A stretch of DNA of 64,000 nt, from the NCBI GenBank assembly GCA_000472185.1, contig AVDB01000002.1, forward strand, positions 186,001-250,000, written 5' to 3'. Shown here piece by piece: positions 9,847-17,791 of the stretch. Origin of the DNA: Rhodobacteraceae bacterium HIMB11 (GTDB lineage: Bacteria > Pseudomonadota > Alphaproteobacteria > Rhodobacterales > Rhodobacteraceae). Both the position numbers and the translations under genes were made by a program. Positions within the stretch are counted from its first letter, which is position 1; each line of letters begins with the position of its first letter. Below the pieces are notes generated by a model. It ran no database searches, was not told the origin of the DNA, and was given only the letters and a program-made list of their open reading frames with translations.

Positions 9847-10745
9847 TTGAAACGATCCATCGAATGGCCAACCCTGATCCTGACGCTGTGCGTCTATGGG
9901 GCCTATGCATTTGGTGCAATCGTGCTTCTTCCTGTGTCTCTTGTGCTGGGCCTGCTGATTATGGTGACTGCGGGCGTTTTGCATTCTTCGCTGACGCATG
10001 AGGTTCTGCATGGCCATCCCTTCAACAGCGCCTTTTTAAACGCGCTCTTGGTGTTCCCCGCCCTGGTCATTTTTGTCCCCTATTTGCGGTTCAAAGATAC
10101 GCATTTGGACCATCACCGCGATGAACGGCTGACCGATCCTTATGATGATCCTGAAACGAATTTCATGGACCCACAGGTTTGGGACCGATTGCCAAAATGG
10201 CGTCAATCCTTGCATCTTTTCAACAATACTCTGCTTGGGCGGATGTTTTTGGGGCCAGTCCTGTCACAGCTTGCCTTTATGCGCGCGGATCTCCGTTTGA
10301 TCTTGGCAGGGGATCGCCGGGTTGCATTGGGATGGCTGTTACATGTGCCCTCGTTGCTTGTGGCCTATGTCATGTTAGTCATGGTCGCAGATGTCCCAAT
10401 TTGGCTCTGGGTTTTGGCCGCCTATCTGTCGATGGCGATTTTGAAAATCCGCACCTATTTGGAACACCGTGTCCATGATCATCCGCGTGGTCGCAGTGTT
10501 GTGGTCGAGGATCGTGGTTTATTGTCCTTCCTCTTTTTGAACAACAACTTTCACTCTGTGCATCATGCGCATCCCGTGTGCCTTGGTACGCGCTGCCCCG
10601 TTTGTTTGCGTCCAAGCGGGATCGGTTTTTGGCGATGAATGATGGCTATCATTTCGGCTGTTATGGTGAGGTCATTCGCAAATTCGCAATGAATCGCAAG
10701 GATCCTGTTGCCCATCCCAACTGGCCCCATAAAACCGTTGAGTGA
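9847..10745 (+). pseudogene. Fatty acid desaturase, frameshifted near its 3' end
   Basis: Membrane di-iron desaturase with all three histidine boxes: HEVLHGH near residue 56, HLDHH near 87 and HSVHHAH near 238. After the third box the frame changes. Continuing in the original frame gives about 22 unrelated residues to a stop at 10636-10638. One base earlier in phase, the sequence reads RVPWYALPRLFASKRD and then GYHFGCYGEVIRKF to a stop at 10743-10745, which is the expected desaturase C-terminus. A single missing C in the CCC run at 10573-10575 explains it. The protein would otherwise be about 298 residues and would insert a double bond into lipid acyl chains or a related hydrocarbon. The lesion may be genuine or a homopolymer sequencing error. 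Confidence 0.85.
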
Positions 10746-10805
10746 TACTGTGATCCCATCAAAAATCTGTTGGTTACTCCCTGCAAAGTCAGGCAGGGTG
10801 CCCAT

Positions 10806-11708
10806 ATGGAACTCTGGATTTTTGCGACCATCGCAGCGGCGTTTTTTCAAAACCTGCGTTTTATGCTGCAAAAGGTACTTAGCGCGACCCGCCTGACACC
10901 TGTAGGCGCGACATGGTCGCGTTTTGTTTATTCTGCCCCAATCATACTGATCGCCTTGGCAATCACATTCGGGCCGTTCGAGGTTCCTGTTCCAAAGGTT
11001 GGTGATCGCTTTTGGATCGCGGGTTTGATTGGTGGGATCTGCCAAATTCTTGCAACCGTCTGTGTTGTTGCCCTGTTCAAGGCGCGCAATTTTGCAGTCG
11101 GTATTGCGCTGAAGAAAACCGAAACGATCCAAAGTGTTTTTCTGGGCTTGATCATTCTAAACGAACCTGTGGGGTGGGCCGCATTCGCATTGATCCTGAT
11201 TGGGGTTTTGGGTGTGATCGCCCTGTCGGATAGTGCTGAACAGTCTGGGGCATTTAGGGATCGCATATTTAATCGGGCATCGGGTTTGGGGTTATTATCT
11301 GGTCTGTTGTTTGCGGGATCGGCCATCGCCTATCGCGCAACGTCATTGTCGGTGCTGTCGGATGATCCCTTGCTACGGGCGGGGGTGACGCTTGGGTTTG
11401 TGGTCACGGCGCAGGCCAGTATCATGTTTATCTGGCTGATGCTGCGGGACCCAAATGAAATCATCCGCGTTCTGCAAACATGGCGCACAGGGGTATGGGT
11501 GGGGATCACGTCGATGGGCGGATCATATATGTGGTTTGTCGCATTCACTCTGCAAAACGCAGCCTATGTAAAGGCGCTAGGGCAGGTGGAATTGATCTTT
11601 TCAATCTTGGCCAGCTTTATCTTTTTCAAGGAACGGATCAGCAAGAACGAATTCATTGGAATGGCGCTGATTTCAGCCTCGGTTTTGGGTTTGATCCTTA
11701 TCCTTTAA
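10806..11708 (+). CDS. DMT-superfamily (EamA-type) membrane transporter
   Basis: 300 residues with ten hydrophobic segments in two EamA halves, each ending with the family glycine-rich membrane signature (GWAAFALILIGVLGVIAL and FIGMALISASVLGLILIL). I place the start at 10806, where AGGG lies about eight bases upstream and the protein begins MELWIFATIAA; a GTG 36 bases earlier would add a hydrophilic leader that the family lacks. It follows the desaturase gene on the same strand after about 60 bases. Its stop overlaps the stop of the convergent NUDIX gene by four bases. The transported compound is unknown. Confidence 0.86.
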   Translation: MELWIFATIAAAFFQNLRFMLQKVLSATRLTPVGATWSRFVYSAPIILIALAITFGPFEVPVPKVGDRFWIAGLIGGICQILATVCVVALFKARNFAVGIALKKTETIQSVFLGLIILNEPVGWAAFALILIGVLGVIALSDSAEQSGAFRDRIFNRASGLGLLSGLLFAGSAIAYRATSLSVLSDDPLLRAGVTLGFVVTAQASIMFIWLMLRDPNEIIRVLQTWRTGVWVGITSMGGSYMWFVAFTLQNAAYVKALGQVELIFSILASFIFFKERISKNEFIGMALISASVLGLILIL

Positions 11709-12394
11709 TCCGTGGGCGGATGGCCGTGGAGCTGAATGAACAGGTTTTCTTCGTCGTTGTTTTTATAAAATGGCACGGTGGCGGGGGCCTTGGACGGATC
11801 GCCATGTCGTTTCACCTCGGCCAGGACGACTTCGGTGATAAACGGCAGATCAAATTTGCACACCTCATCCAGTGGTATCCAGCTTAGATGGGACAGCTCA
11901 TCACAGGCGGCGGAAAAATCATCCAGATCGCTGGCAATGGCATTTGCATCAATCATGAAAAAGCGTGCGTCGAAGCGGCGGGGACGACCGGGGGGCGTGA
12001 TGGCACGGAACACGAATTTCAGCGCGCTTGCATCTGGGACATATCCCCGATCTGAATATGTTATCCAGTCCTCTGGTACCGCGCCGTTCCATGCCTCTTT
12101 GGTTCCTAGGATCAAGCCCGTTTCCTCCCACAGCTCGCGAATGGCGGCCACGCAAAGGGGAATAATCAGATTTGGATCACTTTGTTCGCCCAAACGCTCG
12201 GCACATAGTGCATCAACGCTTGCATGAAGAGGGATATTGGCATCCGCTGCGTCAACGGCTCCGCCGGGAAAGACGAATTTATTGGGCATAAAAGCGGCCT
12301 TTGCCCCGCGTTGACCCATTAAAACCCGTGTTTCACCCTGATCCTGACGCAGAACGATGACCGTTGCTGCATTGCGAATTGCTGTTTTGTCCAA
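11705..12394 (-). CDS. NUDIX hydrolase
   Basis: 229 residues. The Nudix box is present in split form: FVFPGGAVDAAD, then an insertion of about 40 residues, then AIRELWEETGLI with the metal-binding REx2EE core. The long insertion between the glycine-rich start and the Glu cluster is characteristic of the NUDT7/NUDT19-like branch, which acts on CoA derivatives or similar nucleoside diphosphates, but the substrate here is not certain. It is followed upstream on the same strand by the DUF983 gene, 33 bases away; I believe these two genes travel together in related genomes. Cytoplasmic. Confidence 0.9.
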   Translation of the reverse strand: MDKTAIRNAATVIVLRQDQGETRVLMGQRGAKAAFMPNKFVFPGGAVDAADANIPLHASVDALCAERLGEQSDPNLIIPLCVAAIRELWEETGLILGTKEAWNGAVPEDWITYSDRGYVPDASALKFVFRAITPPGRPRRFDARFFMIDANAIASDLDDFSAACDELSHLSWIPLDEVCKFDLPFITEVVLAEVKRHGDPSKAPATVPFYKNNDEENLFIQLHGHPPTD

Positions 12395-12427
12395 GCTATT
12401 TTCCCCAAATTCATGGGGCGCAGTGCC

Positions 12428-12808
12428 CTATCGGAACCCGTGCATCAAACGTGCCCACTGAAACCCGATCATTGCGCCCTTTAGTCGAGGTAGAAGATAG
12501 AGCGATAATCCCACACAGCCAACAGCAAATACCGTAAAAAGAACCAAGGGTTCGGGGCGGTATCTGACAAAAATCATGTGCAGCAAGGGCGCCATCAAAT
12601 GCCCCACCAGCAAAATCGTCAAATAAGCGGGGCCGTCATCGGCGCGATGATGGTGTAATTCTTCGCTGCACACGGTGCAGGTGTCATTGACCGTCAAATA
12701 CCCGCTGAGCAACGGACCGCTGCCACACTGGGGACATTTGCGTTTCCACCCCTTTAGCACCGCGGGCATGGTTGGGCGTTCCGCCTTGCTGTTGTTTGGG
12801 TTGGACAT
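12428..12808 (-). CDS. DUF983 family small membrane protein with zinc ribbon
   Basis: 126 residues. Two CxxC pairs (KRKCPQCGSG and DTCTVCSE) form a probable zinc ribbon at residues about 20-45, followed by HHHRADDGPAY and two membrane segments (TILLVGHLMAPLLHMIF and LFTVFAVGCVGLSLYLL), the layout of DUF983. The function of the family is unknown. I chose the ATG at 12808, preceded by AGGGGGC; an upstream in-frame ATG at 12883 gives an N-terminal stretch without family character. It is probably cotranscribed with the NUDIX gene downstream. Its promoter region is shared with the EF-hand gene on the other strand. Confidence 0.88.
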   Translation of the reverse strand: MSNPNNSKAERPTMPAVLKGWKRKCPQCGSGPLLSGYLTVNDTCTVCSEELHHHRADDGPAYLTILLVGHLMAPLLHMIFVRYRPEPLVLFTVFAVGCVGLSLYLLPRLKGAMIGFQWARLMHGFR

Positions 12809-12905
12809 AGTGGGCCCCCTAGATTTCGTAGGCAATAAAGTGGGGGCAATTCGCGCAAATGTCATCGCGGCGGGTTGTCGCAAATAAATTTCAAAAAATT
12901 TCGAC

Positions 12906-12934
12906 GGAAACTTAGGGCCCCTTCGTTTGTTACT
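12906..12934 (+). promoter_or_regulatory. Candidate ECF-sigma promoter upstream of the EF-hand gene
   Basis: GGAAACTT at 12906-12913, then 15 bases, then GTTACT at 12929-12934 resembles the -35/-10 pattern read by ECF sigma factors (GGAAC-type -35). The ATG of the EF-hand gene follows about 50 bases later. Since an ECF factor is encoded in the same cluster, autoregulation is plausible. The match is by eye and unsupported by any replicate sites. Confidence 0.35.
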
Positions 12935-12984
12935 TTAGATTGGCAAGGCAAGGTGGTCGGCCGACGTAAATGGAGTGAATTGAG

Positions 12985-13479
12985 ATGAACAGTAAACTAA
13001 TCGCAGCAATCGCCGCAGCCTCAGTTTTGGGCAGTGCCACTTTGGTCGCCGCCTCGGGCGATGATCATGGTCATCGTAAAGGGCCAAAGTTTTCGATCGA
13101 AGCGATGGACACAAATGGCGATCAAATGATTAGCAAAGACGAAATCGCAGCCCATGCCAAAGCGCGATTTGATCAGGTTGATACAAATGACGACGGCAAA
13201 TTGTCAGCCGATGAAATGGCTGCCCACGACGAAAAAGAAATGACAAAGCGCATGAAAAAGCGTCAGGCCAAAATGTTAAAGCGCATGGATGCAGACGACG
13301 ATGGTATGCTGAGCTTTGATGAAATGCAGGCCAATCAACAAAAGCGCATGAATAAGATGTTCAGCCGTTTGGATGCGAACGAAGATGGCATGCTAAGCGC
13401 CGAAGAGTTGGAAAAGATGCATCGCAAGGGCAAGCGTCATGGCGAAAAGCATGATCATTCGGAGGGTGATCACGATTAA
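12985..13479 (+). CDS. Secreted EF-hand calcium-binding protein with His-rich tail
   Basis: 164 residues. A signal peptide (MNSKLIAAIAAASVLGSATLVAA) is followed by a His-rich stretch (DDHGHRK) and four EF-hand loops: DTNGDQMISKDE, DTNDDGKLSADE, DADDDGMLSFDE and DANEDGMLSAEE. All have Asp at position 1 and Glu at position 12, so all four look competent for calcium. The tail is again His/Asp-rich (HGEKHDHSEGDHD) and might bind transition metals. It lies 42 bases upstream of the ECF sigma gene on the same strand, pointing to a periplasmic partner of that stress cassette. GGAG-type spacing before the ATG is adequate. The precise role is unknown. Confidence 0.9.
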   Translation: MNSKLIAAIAAASVLGSATLVAASGDDHGHRKGPKFSIEAMDTNGDQMISKDEIAAHAKARFDQVDTNDDGKLSADEMAAHDEKEMTKRMKKRQAKMLKRMDADDDGMLSFDEMQANQQKRMNKMFSRLDANEDGMLSAEELEKMHRKGKRHGEKHDHSEGDHD

Positions 13480-13521
13480 TTCTCCGTGACAATCCATTCA
13501 GGTGTTCGATAAAGGACAGGC

Positions 13522-14121
13522 ATGGTGAAGGATACAGATATCAGTTTGGGCGATTTAGCGGATAACGCATTGCTCGTTCTGTTTGCAAATGGGTCCAAAC
13601 CGGCGGCGATGGAATTAACGCGCCGCCTTGGTCCTAAAGTGTTTCGCCATGCCTATTATCGATTGCAAAACAAATCAGATGCCGAAGATATCGCACAAGA
13701 GGCGTTTTTGCGATTGTGGAAAATCGCGCCTGACTGGAAACAAGATCAGGCACAGGTTTCAACCTGGCTTTATCGGGTTATTGATAACCTGAGCATTGAT
13801 CGGTTGCGCGCACGACGCCCATCGTTCTCCCTTGACGATTTGATAAGTGATCCTGTGGACCCAGCACCTTCTGCAGATCAATCTATGTTGGATCAATCAC
13901 GGGCGCGCGCGCTGCACACGGCCCTCGCGGCCCTGCCAGAAAAGCAAGCACAAGCGGTGCGTTTGCGCCATTTGGACAATTTAAATAACCCTGAAATCGC
14001 CCAGATTATGGGGTTGAGCGTCGAAGCGGTAGAAAGTTTGACAGCGCGGGGTAAACGCGCGCTTCAGGCACAGTTGCACGGGCAAAAAACTGCGTTAGGA
14101 TATGAAAATGACACAGCATGA
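13522..14121 (+). CDS. ECF-subfamily RNA polymerase sigma factor
   Basis: 199 residues. Region 2 is visible as YRLQNKSDAEDIAQEAFLRLWK and VSTWLYRVIDNLSIDRLR (residues about 48-100). Region 4 is ALPEKQAQAVRLRHLDNLNN, then EIAQIMGLSVEAVESLTARGKRAL (about 135-190). The linker carries DLISDPVDPAPSADQ. There is no extra C-terminal domain, so control is probably by an anti-sigma factor; the next gene, whose start overlaps this one by 14 bases, encodes a single-pass membrane protein that is positioned to serve as one. The cluster as a whole suggests response to envelope or metal stress. The N-terminal DTDISLGDLADNALLVLFANG opening is ordinary for this group. Confidence 0.93.
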   Translation: MVKDTDISLGDLADNALLVLFANGSKPAAMELTRRLGPKVFRHAYYRLQNKSDAEDIAQEAFLRLWKIAPDWKQDQAQVSTWLYRVIDNLSIDRLRARRPSFSLDDLISDPVDPAPSADQSMLDQSRARALHTALAALPEKQAQAVRLRHLDNLNNPEIAQIMGLSVEAVESLTARGKRALQAQLHGQKTALGYENDTA

Positions 14122-14503
14122 TCAAAATCAGGATGCGCAATTGGACGATCTATTTGCCGCCGCAAGGCGCGATGCACCCGAGCCAAGTGACGCTTTCATG
14201 CAAGCATTGTTTGGTACGATCCCCGAACCGAATGCGGCGACCGCTGTGATTGAAGAGCCCGTTTCAACGGGATGGTGGGCAGGTGTTCGACAGACCATCG
14301 CAGACACATTTGCAACGCGGAACATATTCTCAGATGCCTCTGCCCTGACAGGGGTGATTGCAGCAGGTGTGCTTGGGGTTTGGATTGGCGTGAATGGTGG
14401 GGACATTGGGGGCATTTCCCTGAACCCGTTTGAGGCCCAAGGGCTTGATATTGTTGATCCGTTTTCAGGATTGGACCTAAGTTATATGGATGGCGGCGCA
14501 TGA
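14108..14503 (+). CDS. Small single-pass membrane protein, candidate anti-sigma factor
   Basis: 131 residues. An acidic N-terminal cytoplasmic part (about 1-75, with the helix LDDLFAAARRD and then SDAFMQALFG) is followed by one hydrophobic segment (ALTGVIAAGVLGVWIGVNGG, about 80-100) and a short acidic tail. The start at 14108 has AGGA seven bases upstream; an ATG at 14102 is too close to it. It overlaps the sigma gene by 14 bases at its 5' end and the metal-sensor gene by four bases at its 3' end, so the three are translationally coupled. No classical zinc-binding anti-sigma motif is present. The anti-sigma role is an inference from topology and position. Confidence 0.75.
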   Translation: MTQHDQNQDAQLDDLFAAARRDAPEPSDAFMQALFGTIPEPNAATAVIEEPVSTGWWAGVRQTIADTFATRNIFSDASALTGVIAAGVLGVWIGVNGGDIGGISLNPFEAQGLDIVDPFSGLDLSYMDGGA

Positions 14504-14973
14504 GTGAGCAGATGAAAACACCCAGAAAATGGACCAAGGTCCTGCTCATTGTGTCCCTTGCGCTGAACGCCTGTTTCATTGGCTTGATCATTGGTGTGAA
14601 ACTGACCCAAGACGGAATGCGCCCGCAGCGCGCGCCCAGTGCGCAGGGCTCGCTTTACCTGCGTGCACTCTCGCACGAAGATCGCCGCGCATTGGGCAAA
14701 TCCATGCGCAGCTATCACACCCGCGAAATGCGCCAAATGGACCGCGCGGGATATGAAAGCGCGCTTGTTCTGTTGCGGGCAACCCCATTTGATCCAGAGG
14801 CGTTGGAAGACCTTATGGAAGATCAAACAGAGGCATCAGAAGAACGGCTTGAATATGCCAGAGAGGCACTGATCGCCCATCTTGCCGCGATGAGCGATAC
14901 CGAACGGGCCGAATTCGCAGATGCACTGGAACACGCCCTGAAACGTGGTCCTAAGCGGAAAAAACAGCCCTAG
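14500..14973 (+). CDS. Periplasmic heavy-metal sensor-like protein (CpxP/ZraP-type helical)
   Basis: 157 residues. A short basic N-terminus and one membrane anchor (VLLIVSLALNACFIGLIIGV, about 14-33) place the rest in the periplasm. The soluble part is helical and highly charged, with repeated Met/Arg/Glu patterns (LSHEDRRALGKSMRSY, REMRQMDRAGYE, EALEDLMEDQTEASEERLE), the style of CpxP/ZraP/CnrX-like metal-resistance proteins. The ATG overlaps the stop of the preceding gene (ATGA). Such proteins damp or trigger envelope-stress signalling; coupling to an ECF factor supports a sensing role here. The metal is unknown: there is one His and one Cys in the whole chain, so strong metal binding is not obvious. 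Confidence 0.85.
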   Translation: MSEQMKTPRKWTKVLLIVSLALNACFIGLIIGVKLTQDGMRPQRAPSAQGSLYLRALSHEDRRALGKSMRSYHTREMRQMDRAGYESALVLLRATPFDPEALEDLMEDQTEASEERLEYAREALIAHLAAMSDTERAEFADALEHALKRGPKRKKQP

Positions 14974-17249
14974 CCATAATTCGCCACGGGAACCCCCGCA
15001 ATCGCGGCCATATTCAAAAGACCCCGCGCGGTGATCGACGGTGTTACGATATGGGCCTGATTGCGCAGACCCATCAGGATTGGCCCAACCTCAAGCCCGC
15101 CAGCCCGCATTTTCAAAATGTTACGCACGCCTGACGCTGCATCCGCATGGGCAAAAATCAGAACGTTGGCGATCCCGTCCATACGATTTTGTGGCATGAC
15201 ACGTGCCCGCAATTCGGGATCAAGGGCGGCATCGATGTTCATTTCGCCTTCATATTGGAAATCCAAATCCATCAAATCGAGTTGCGCCATCGCGTCGCGC
15301 AAACGTTGGCCCGTTTCACCCTGCATGCTGCCAAACTGTGAGCGTGCACAAAGCGCGATTTTTGGCTCTAACCCGAAACGGCGCACATGTCGCGCAGCCC
15401 CCAATACCGATTGTGTGATTTGTTCGGGGGTGGGGGTCGTGTGTACATGTGTGTCCGCAATAAACAGCGGCCCATCCTCTAGGATCATTAGGGATAGGGC
15501 ACCTTGGGCATGTTGCGCAGGATCACATAAAACTTGTTCGATGTAATTTAGGTGCCAACGGTATTCCCCAAAGGTACCGCAGATCATGCTGTCGGCTTCG
15601 CCACGGTGTACCATGACTGCGGCGATGGCGGTGGTGTTTGTGCGCATAATCGCCTTGGCCAGATCAGGTGTCACCCCACGACGCGCCATGATGTCATGGT
15701 AGGTGCCCCAATAATCCCGATAGCGGGGATCGTTTTCGGGGTTCACAATGGCAAAGTCGCGTTCTGGTCGAATGGTCAGGCCCATGCGTTCGCACCGTTG
15801 GGAAATCACATCGGGTCGTCCGATTAGAACAGGTTTTTCGCTGGTTTCTTCCAAAATCGCTTGGGCGGCGCGCAAAACACGTTCGTCTTCACCTTCGGCA
15901 AAGGCGATGGTGCGGGATTGTTTGCTGGCTGCATCAAAGACAGGGCGCATTAACATCGCCGATTTAAACACCGCATGATCCAGCGTTTCGCGATAGGCCT
16001 CGATATCCTCAATCGGGCGTTTTGCGACGCCGCTTTCCATGGCGGCCTGTGCCACGGCAGAGGAAACAATGCCCGACAGGCGAGGGTCAAAGGGTTTGGG
16101 GATCAGATAGTCCGCCCCAAAATTCATGGTTTCCCCTTGATAGGCGGCGGCAGCCTCGGCGCTGGTGGTGGCGCGGGCCAATTCGGCGATCCCATCAATA
16201 CAGGCGATCTGCATGGCATCGTTGATTTCGGTCGCCCCCACATCCAATGCACCGCGGAAAATAAAAGGGAAGCATAAAACGTTGTTCACCTGATTTGGAA
16301 AATCGCTGCGCCCCGTTGCGATAATGGCATCTGGTGCAACCTCGCGGGCGATATCGGGCATGATTTCGGGATTTGGGTTGGCCAGGGCAAAGATAATTGG
16401 ACGCTTTGCCATGCGTTTCACCAATTCGGGTTTCAAAACATTTGGTCCCGAAAGGCCAAGGAACAAATCCGCACCATCAATTACATCATCCAAGGTCCGT
16501 TTGTCGGTGTTTTGGGCATAGGCAGCTTTTTGTGGGTTCATATCGGAGGTCCGCCCTTCGTAAACGACGCCATGCACATCGCACAGCCATACATTTTCAC
16601 GGTGCAAACCCAGTTTCAGCAACATATCCAGGCACGCAATCCCCGCAGCCCCGCCGCCTGTGGACACAACTGTGATATCTTCAATCTTTTTGTCCGCAAC
16701 CAATAGGGCGTTTTTCGCAGCCGCCCCCACAACAATTGCGGTTCCGTGTTGATCATCATGAAACACAGGGATATTCATGCGCTCACGGCACAGCTTTTCA
16801 ACGATAAAACAATCAGGCGCTTTGATATCCTCTAGGTTTACAGCGCCAAATGTTGGCTCGAGCGCGCAGACGATATCGGCAAGCTTTTCAGGATCGCTTT
16901 CGTTTACTTCAATGTCAAAACAATCAATATTGGCGAATTTCTTGAAAAGAACGGCCTTTCCTTCCATCACGGGTTTGGATGCTAGTGCGCCAATGTTGCC
17001 CAATCCCAACACGGCAGATCCGTTTGAAATGACCGCAACCAAATTGCCCCGCGCAGTATATTTCGAAGCTGTTTCTGGATTATCACGAATTTCGATTGAG
17101 GCCTCTGCCACCCCGGGAGAATAGGCACGTGCCAAATCCCGTCCGTTTGCCATTGGCTTGGTTGCGCGAATTTCCAATTTACCAGGCTTTGGAAATTCAT
17201 GGTAACTCAGCGCTGCTTGGCGAAGTGACTCTTGTTTTTTATCAGACAT
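14970..17249 (-). CDS. maeB: NADP-type malic enzyme with C-terminal phosphotransacetylase-like domain
   Basis: 759 residues, the full length of the MaeB fusion. Residues about 1-430 are the malic enzyme (oxidative decarboxylation of malate to pyruvate), with SPGVAEASIEI and FHDDQHGTAIVVGAA in the substrate/metal region and STGGGAAGIACLDML as the nucleotide-binding fold. Residues about 440-755 are a phosphotransacetylase-like domain (AFAEGEDERVLRAAQ, then the LIGRPDVI region), thought to be regulatory, not catalytic, in these fusions. It supplies pyruvate and reducing power during growth on organic acids or fatty acids. Its stop overlaps that of the metal-sensor gene by four bases. A perfect palindrome lies just upstream of its start. 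Confidence 0.96.
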   Translation of the reverse strand: MSDKKQESLRQAALSYHEFPKPGKLEIRATKPMANGRDLARAYSPGVAEASIEIRDNPETASKYTARGNLVAVISNGSAVLGLGNIGALASKPVMEGKAVLFKKFANIDCFDIEVNESDPEKLADIVCALEPTFGAVNLEDIKAPDCFIVEKLCRERMNIPVFHDDQHGTAIVVGAAAKNALLVADKKIEDITVVSTGGGAAGIACLDMLLKLGLHRENVWLCDVHGVVYEGRTSDMNPQKAAYAQNTDKRTLDDVIDGADLFLGLSGPNVLKPELVKRMAKRPIIFALANPNPEIMPDIAREVAPDAIIATGRSDFPNQVNNVLCFPFIFRGALDVGATEINDAMQIACIDGIAELARATTSAEAAAAYQGETMNFGADYLIPKPFDPRLSGIVSSAVAQAAMESGVAKRPIEDIEAYRETLDHAVFKSAMLMRPVFDAASKQSRTIAFAEGEDERVLRAAQAILEETSEKPVLIGRPDVISQRCERMGLTIRPERDFAIVNPENDPRYRDYWGTYHDIMARRGVTPDLAKAIMRTNTTAIAAVMVHRGEADSMICGTFGEYRWHLNYIEQVLCDPAQHAQGALSLMILEDGPLFIADTHVHTTPTPEQITQSVLGAARHVRRFGLEPKIALCARSQFGSMQGETGQRLRDAMAQLDLMDLDFQYEGEMNIDAALDPELRARVMPQNRMDGIANVLIFAHADAASGVRNILKMRAGGLEVGPILMGLRNQAHIVTPSITARGLLNMAAIAGVPVANYG

Positions 17250-17263
17250 TTTAGCCCCACTTG

Positions 17264-17293
17264 AAAATATAGTTTAGCGTTAAACTATATTTT
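17264..17293. promoter_or_regulatory. Perfect 13-bp-arm palindrome between divergent maeB and cdd
   Basis: AAAATATAGTTTA at 17264-17276 and its exact reverse complement TAAACTATATTTT at 17281-17293 flank the four bases GCGT. It lies 14 bases upstream of the maeB start and about 110 bases upstream of cdd. The central TAGTTTA-N4-TAAACTA core looks like a dimeric repressor site, for example of MarR type; this family assignment is a guess. No poly-T termination context fits, and no gene ends here. Confidence 0.6.
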
Positions 17294-17400
17294 TGCCATG
17301 CGAAAGTCATAAGTCGATTTGACCGCAAAAAGGGGAAATGATTTGCACCAAATCACCCTGCGCATTACTGTTGAACGACATAAACGGCGAAGGATTTAAG

Positions 17401-17790
17401 ATGTCATTACGAGACGCGGCATTGAATGTTCGGGAAAGTGCATATGCCCCTTATTCAGGGTTCAAGGTTGGCGCGGCAATTATTGGCGCAGACGGTCAGG
17501 TTTATGGTGGTGTGAATGTGGAAAACGTGGCCTATCCAGAAGGGACCTGTGCCGAAGCGGGCGCAATCGCGGCCATGGTCGCCGCAGGCACACACAGCCT
17601 AACCGAAGTTTATGTTGTCGCCGATAGCCCCGATCCCGTGGCCCCTTGTGGTGGATGTCGTCAGAAACTGGCCGAATTTGGCGCCGCAAATGTCAAAGTG
17701 ACGCTTGCAACGCTGGACGGAACAGAACACGAAACAACCATTGGGGACCTGTTGCCAGGTGCCTTTGGAACCCATCACATGAGCTTGTGA
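17401..17790 (+). CDS. cdd: Cytidine deaminase
   Basis: 129 residues, the homotetrameric short form. The zinc site is TCAEAGAIAAM (Cys replacing the His of the CAE/HAE motif, and catalytic Glu) with PCGGCRQ supplying two further Cys ligands. It deaminates cytidine and deoxycytidine to uridine and deoxyuridine. The start at 17401 is preceded by GAAGGA; an ATG at 17338 would add 21 residues unlike the family. It is the first gene of a five-gene salvage operon, with deoA starting one base after its stop. Confidence 0.95.
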   Translation: MSLRDAALNVRESAYAPYSGFKVGAAIIGADGQVYGGVNVENVAYPEGTCAEAGAIAAMVAAGTHSLTEVYVVADSPDPVAPCGGCRQKLAEFGAANVKVTLATLDGTEHETTIGDLLPGAFGTHHMSL

Positions 17791-17791
17791 C

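Noticed and set aside
10570-10580. Programmed ribosomal frameshift in the desaturase gene
   Set aside because: There is no slippery heptamer and no downstream pseudoknot-like element; a missing base explains the data more simply.
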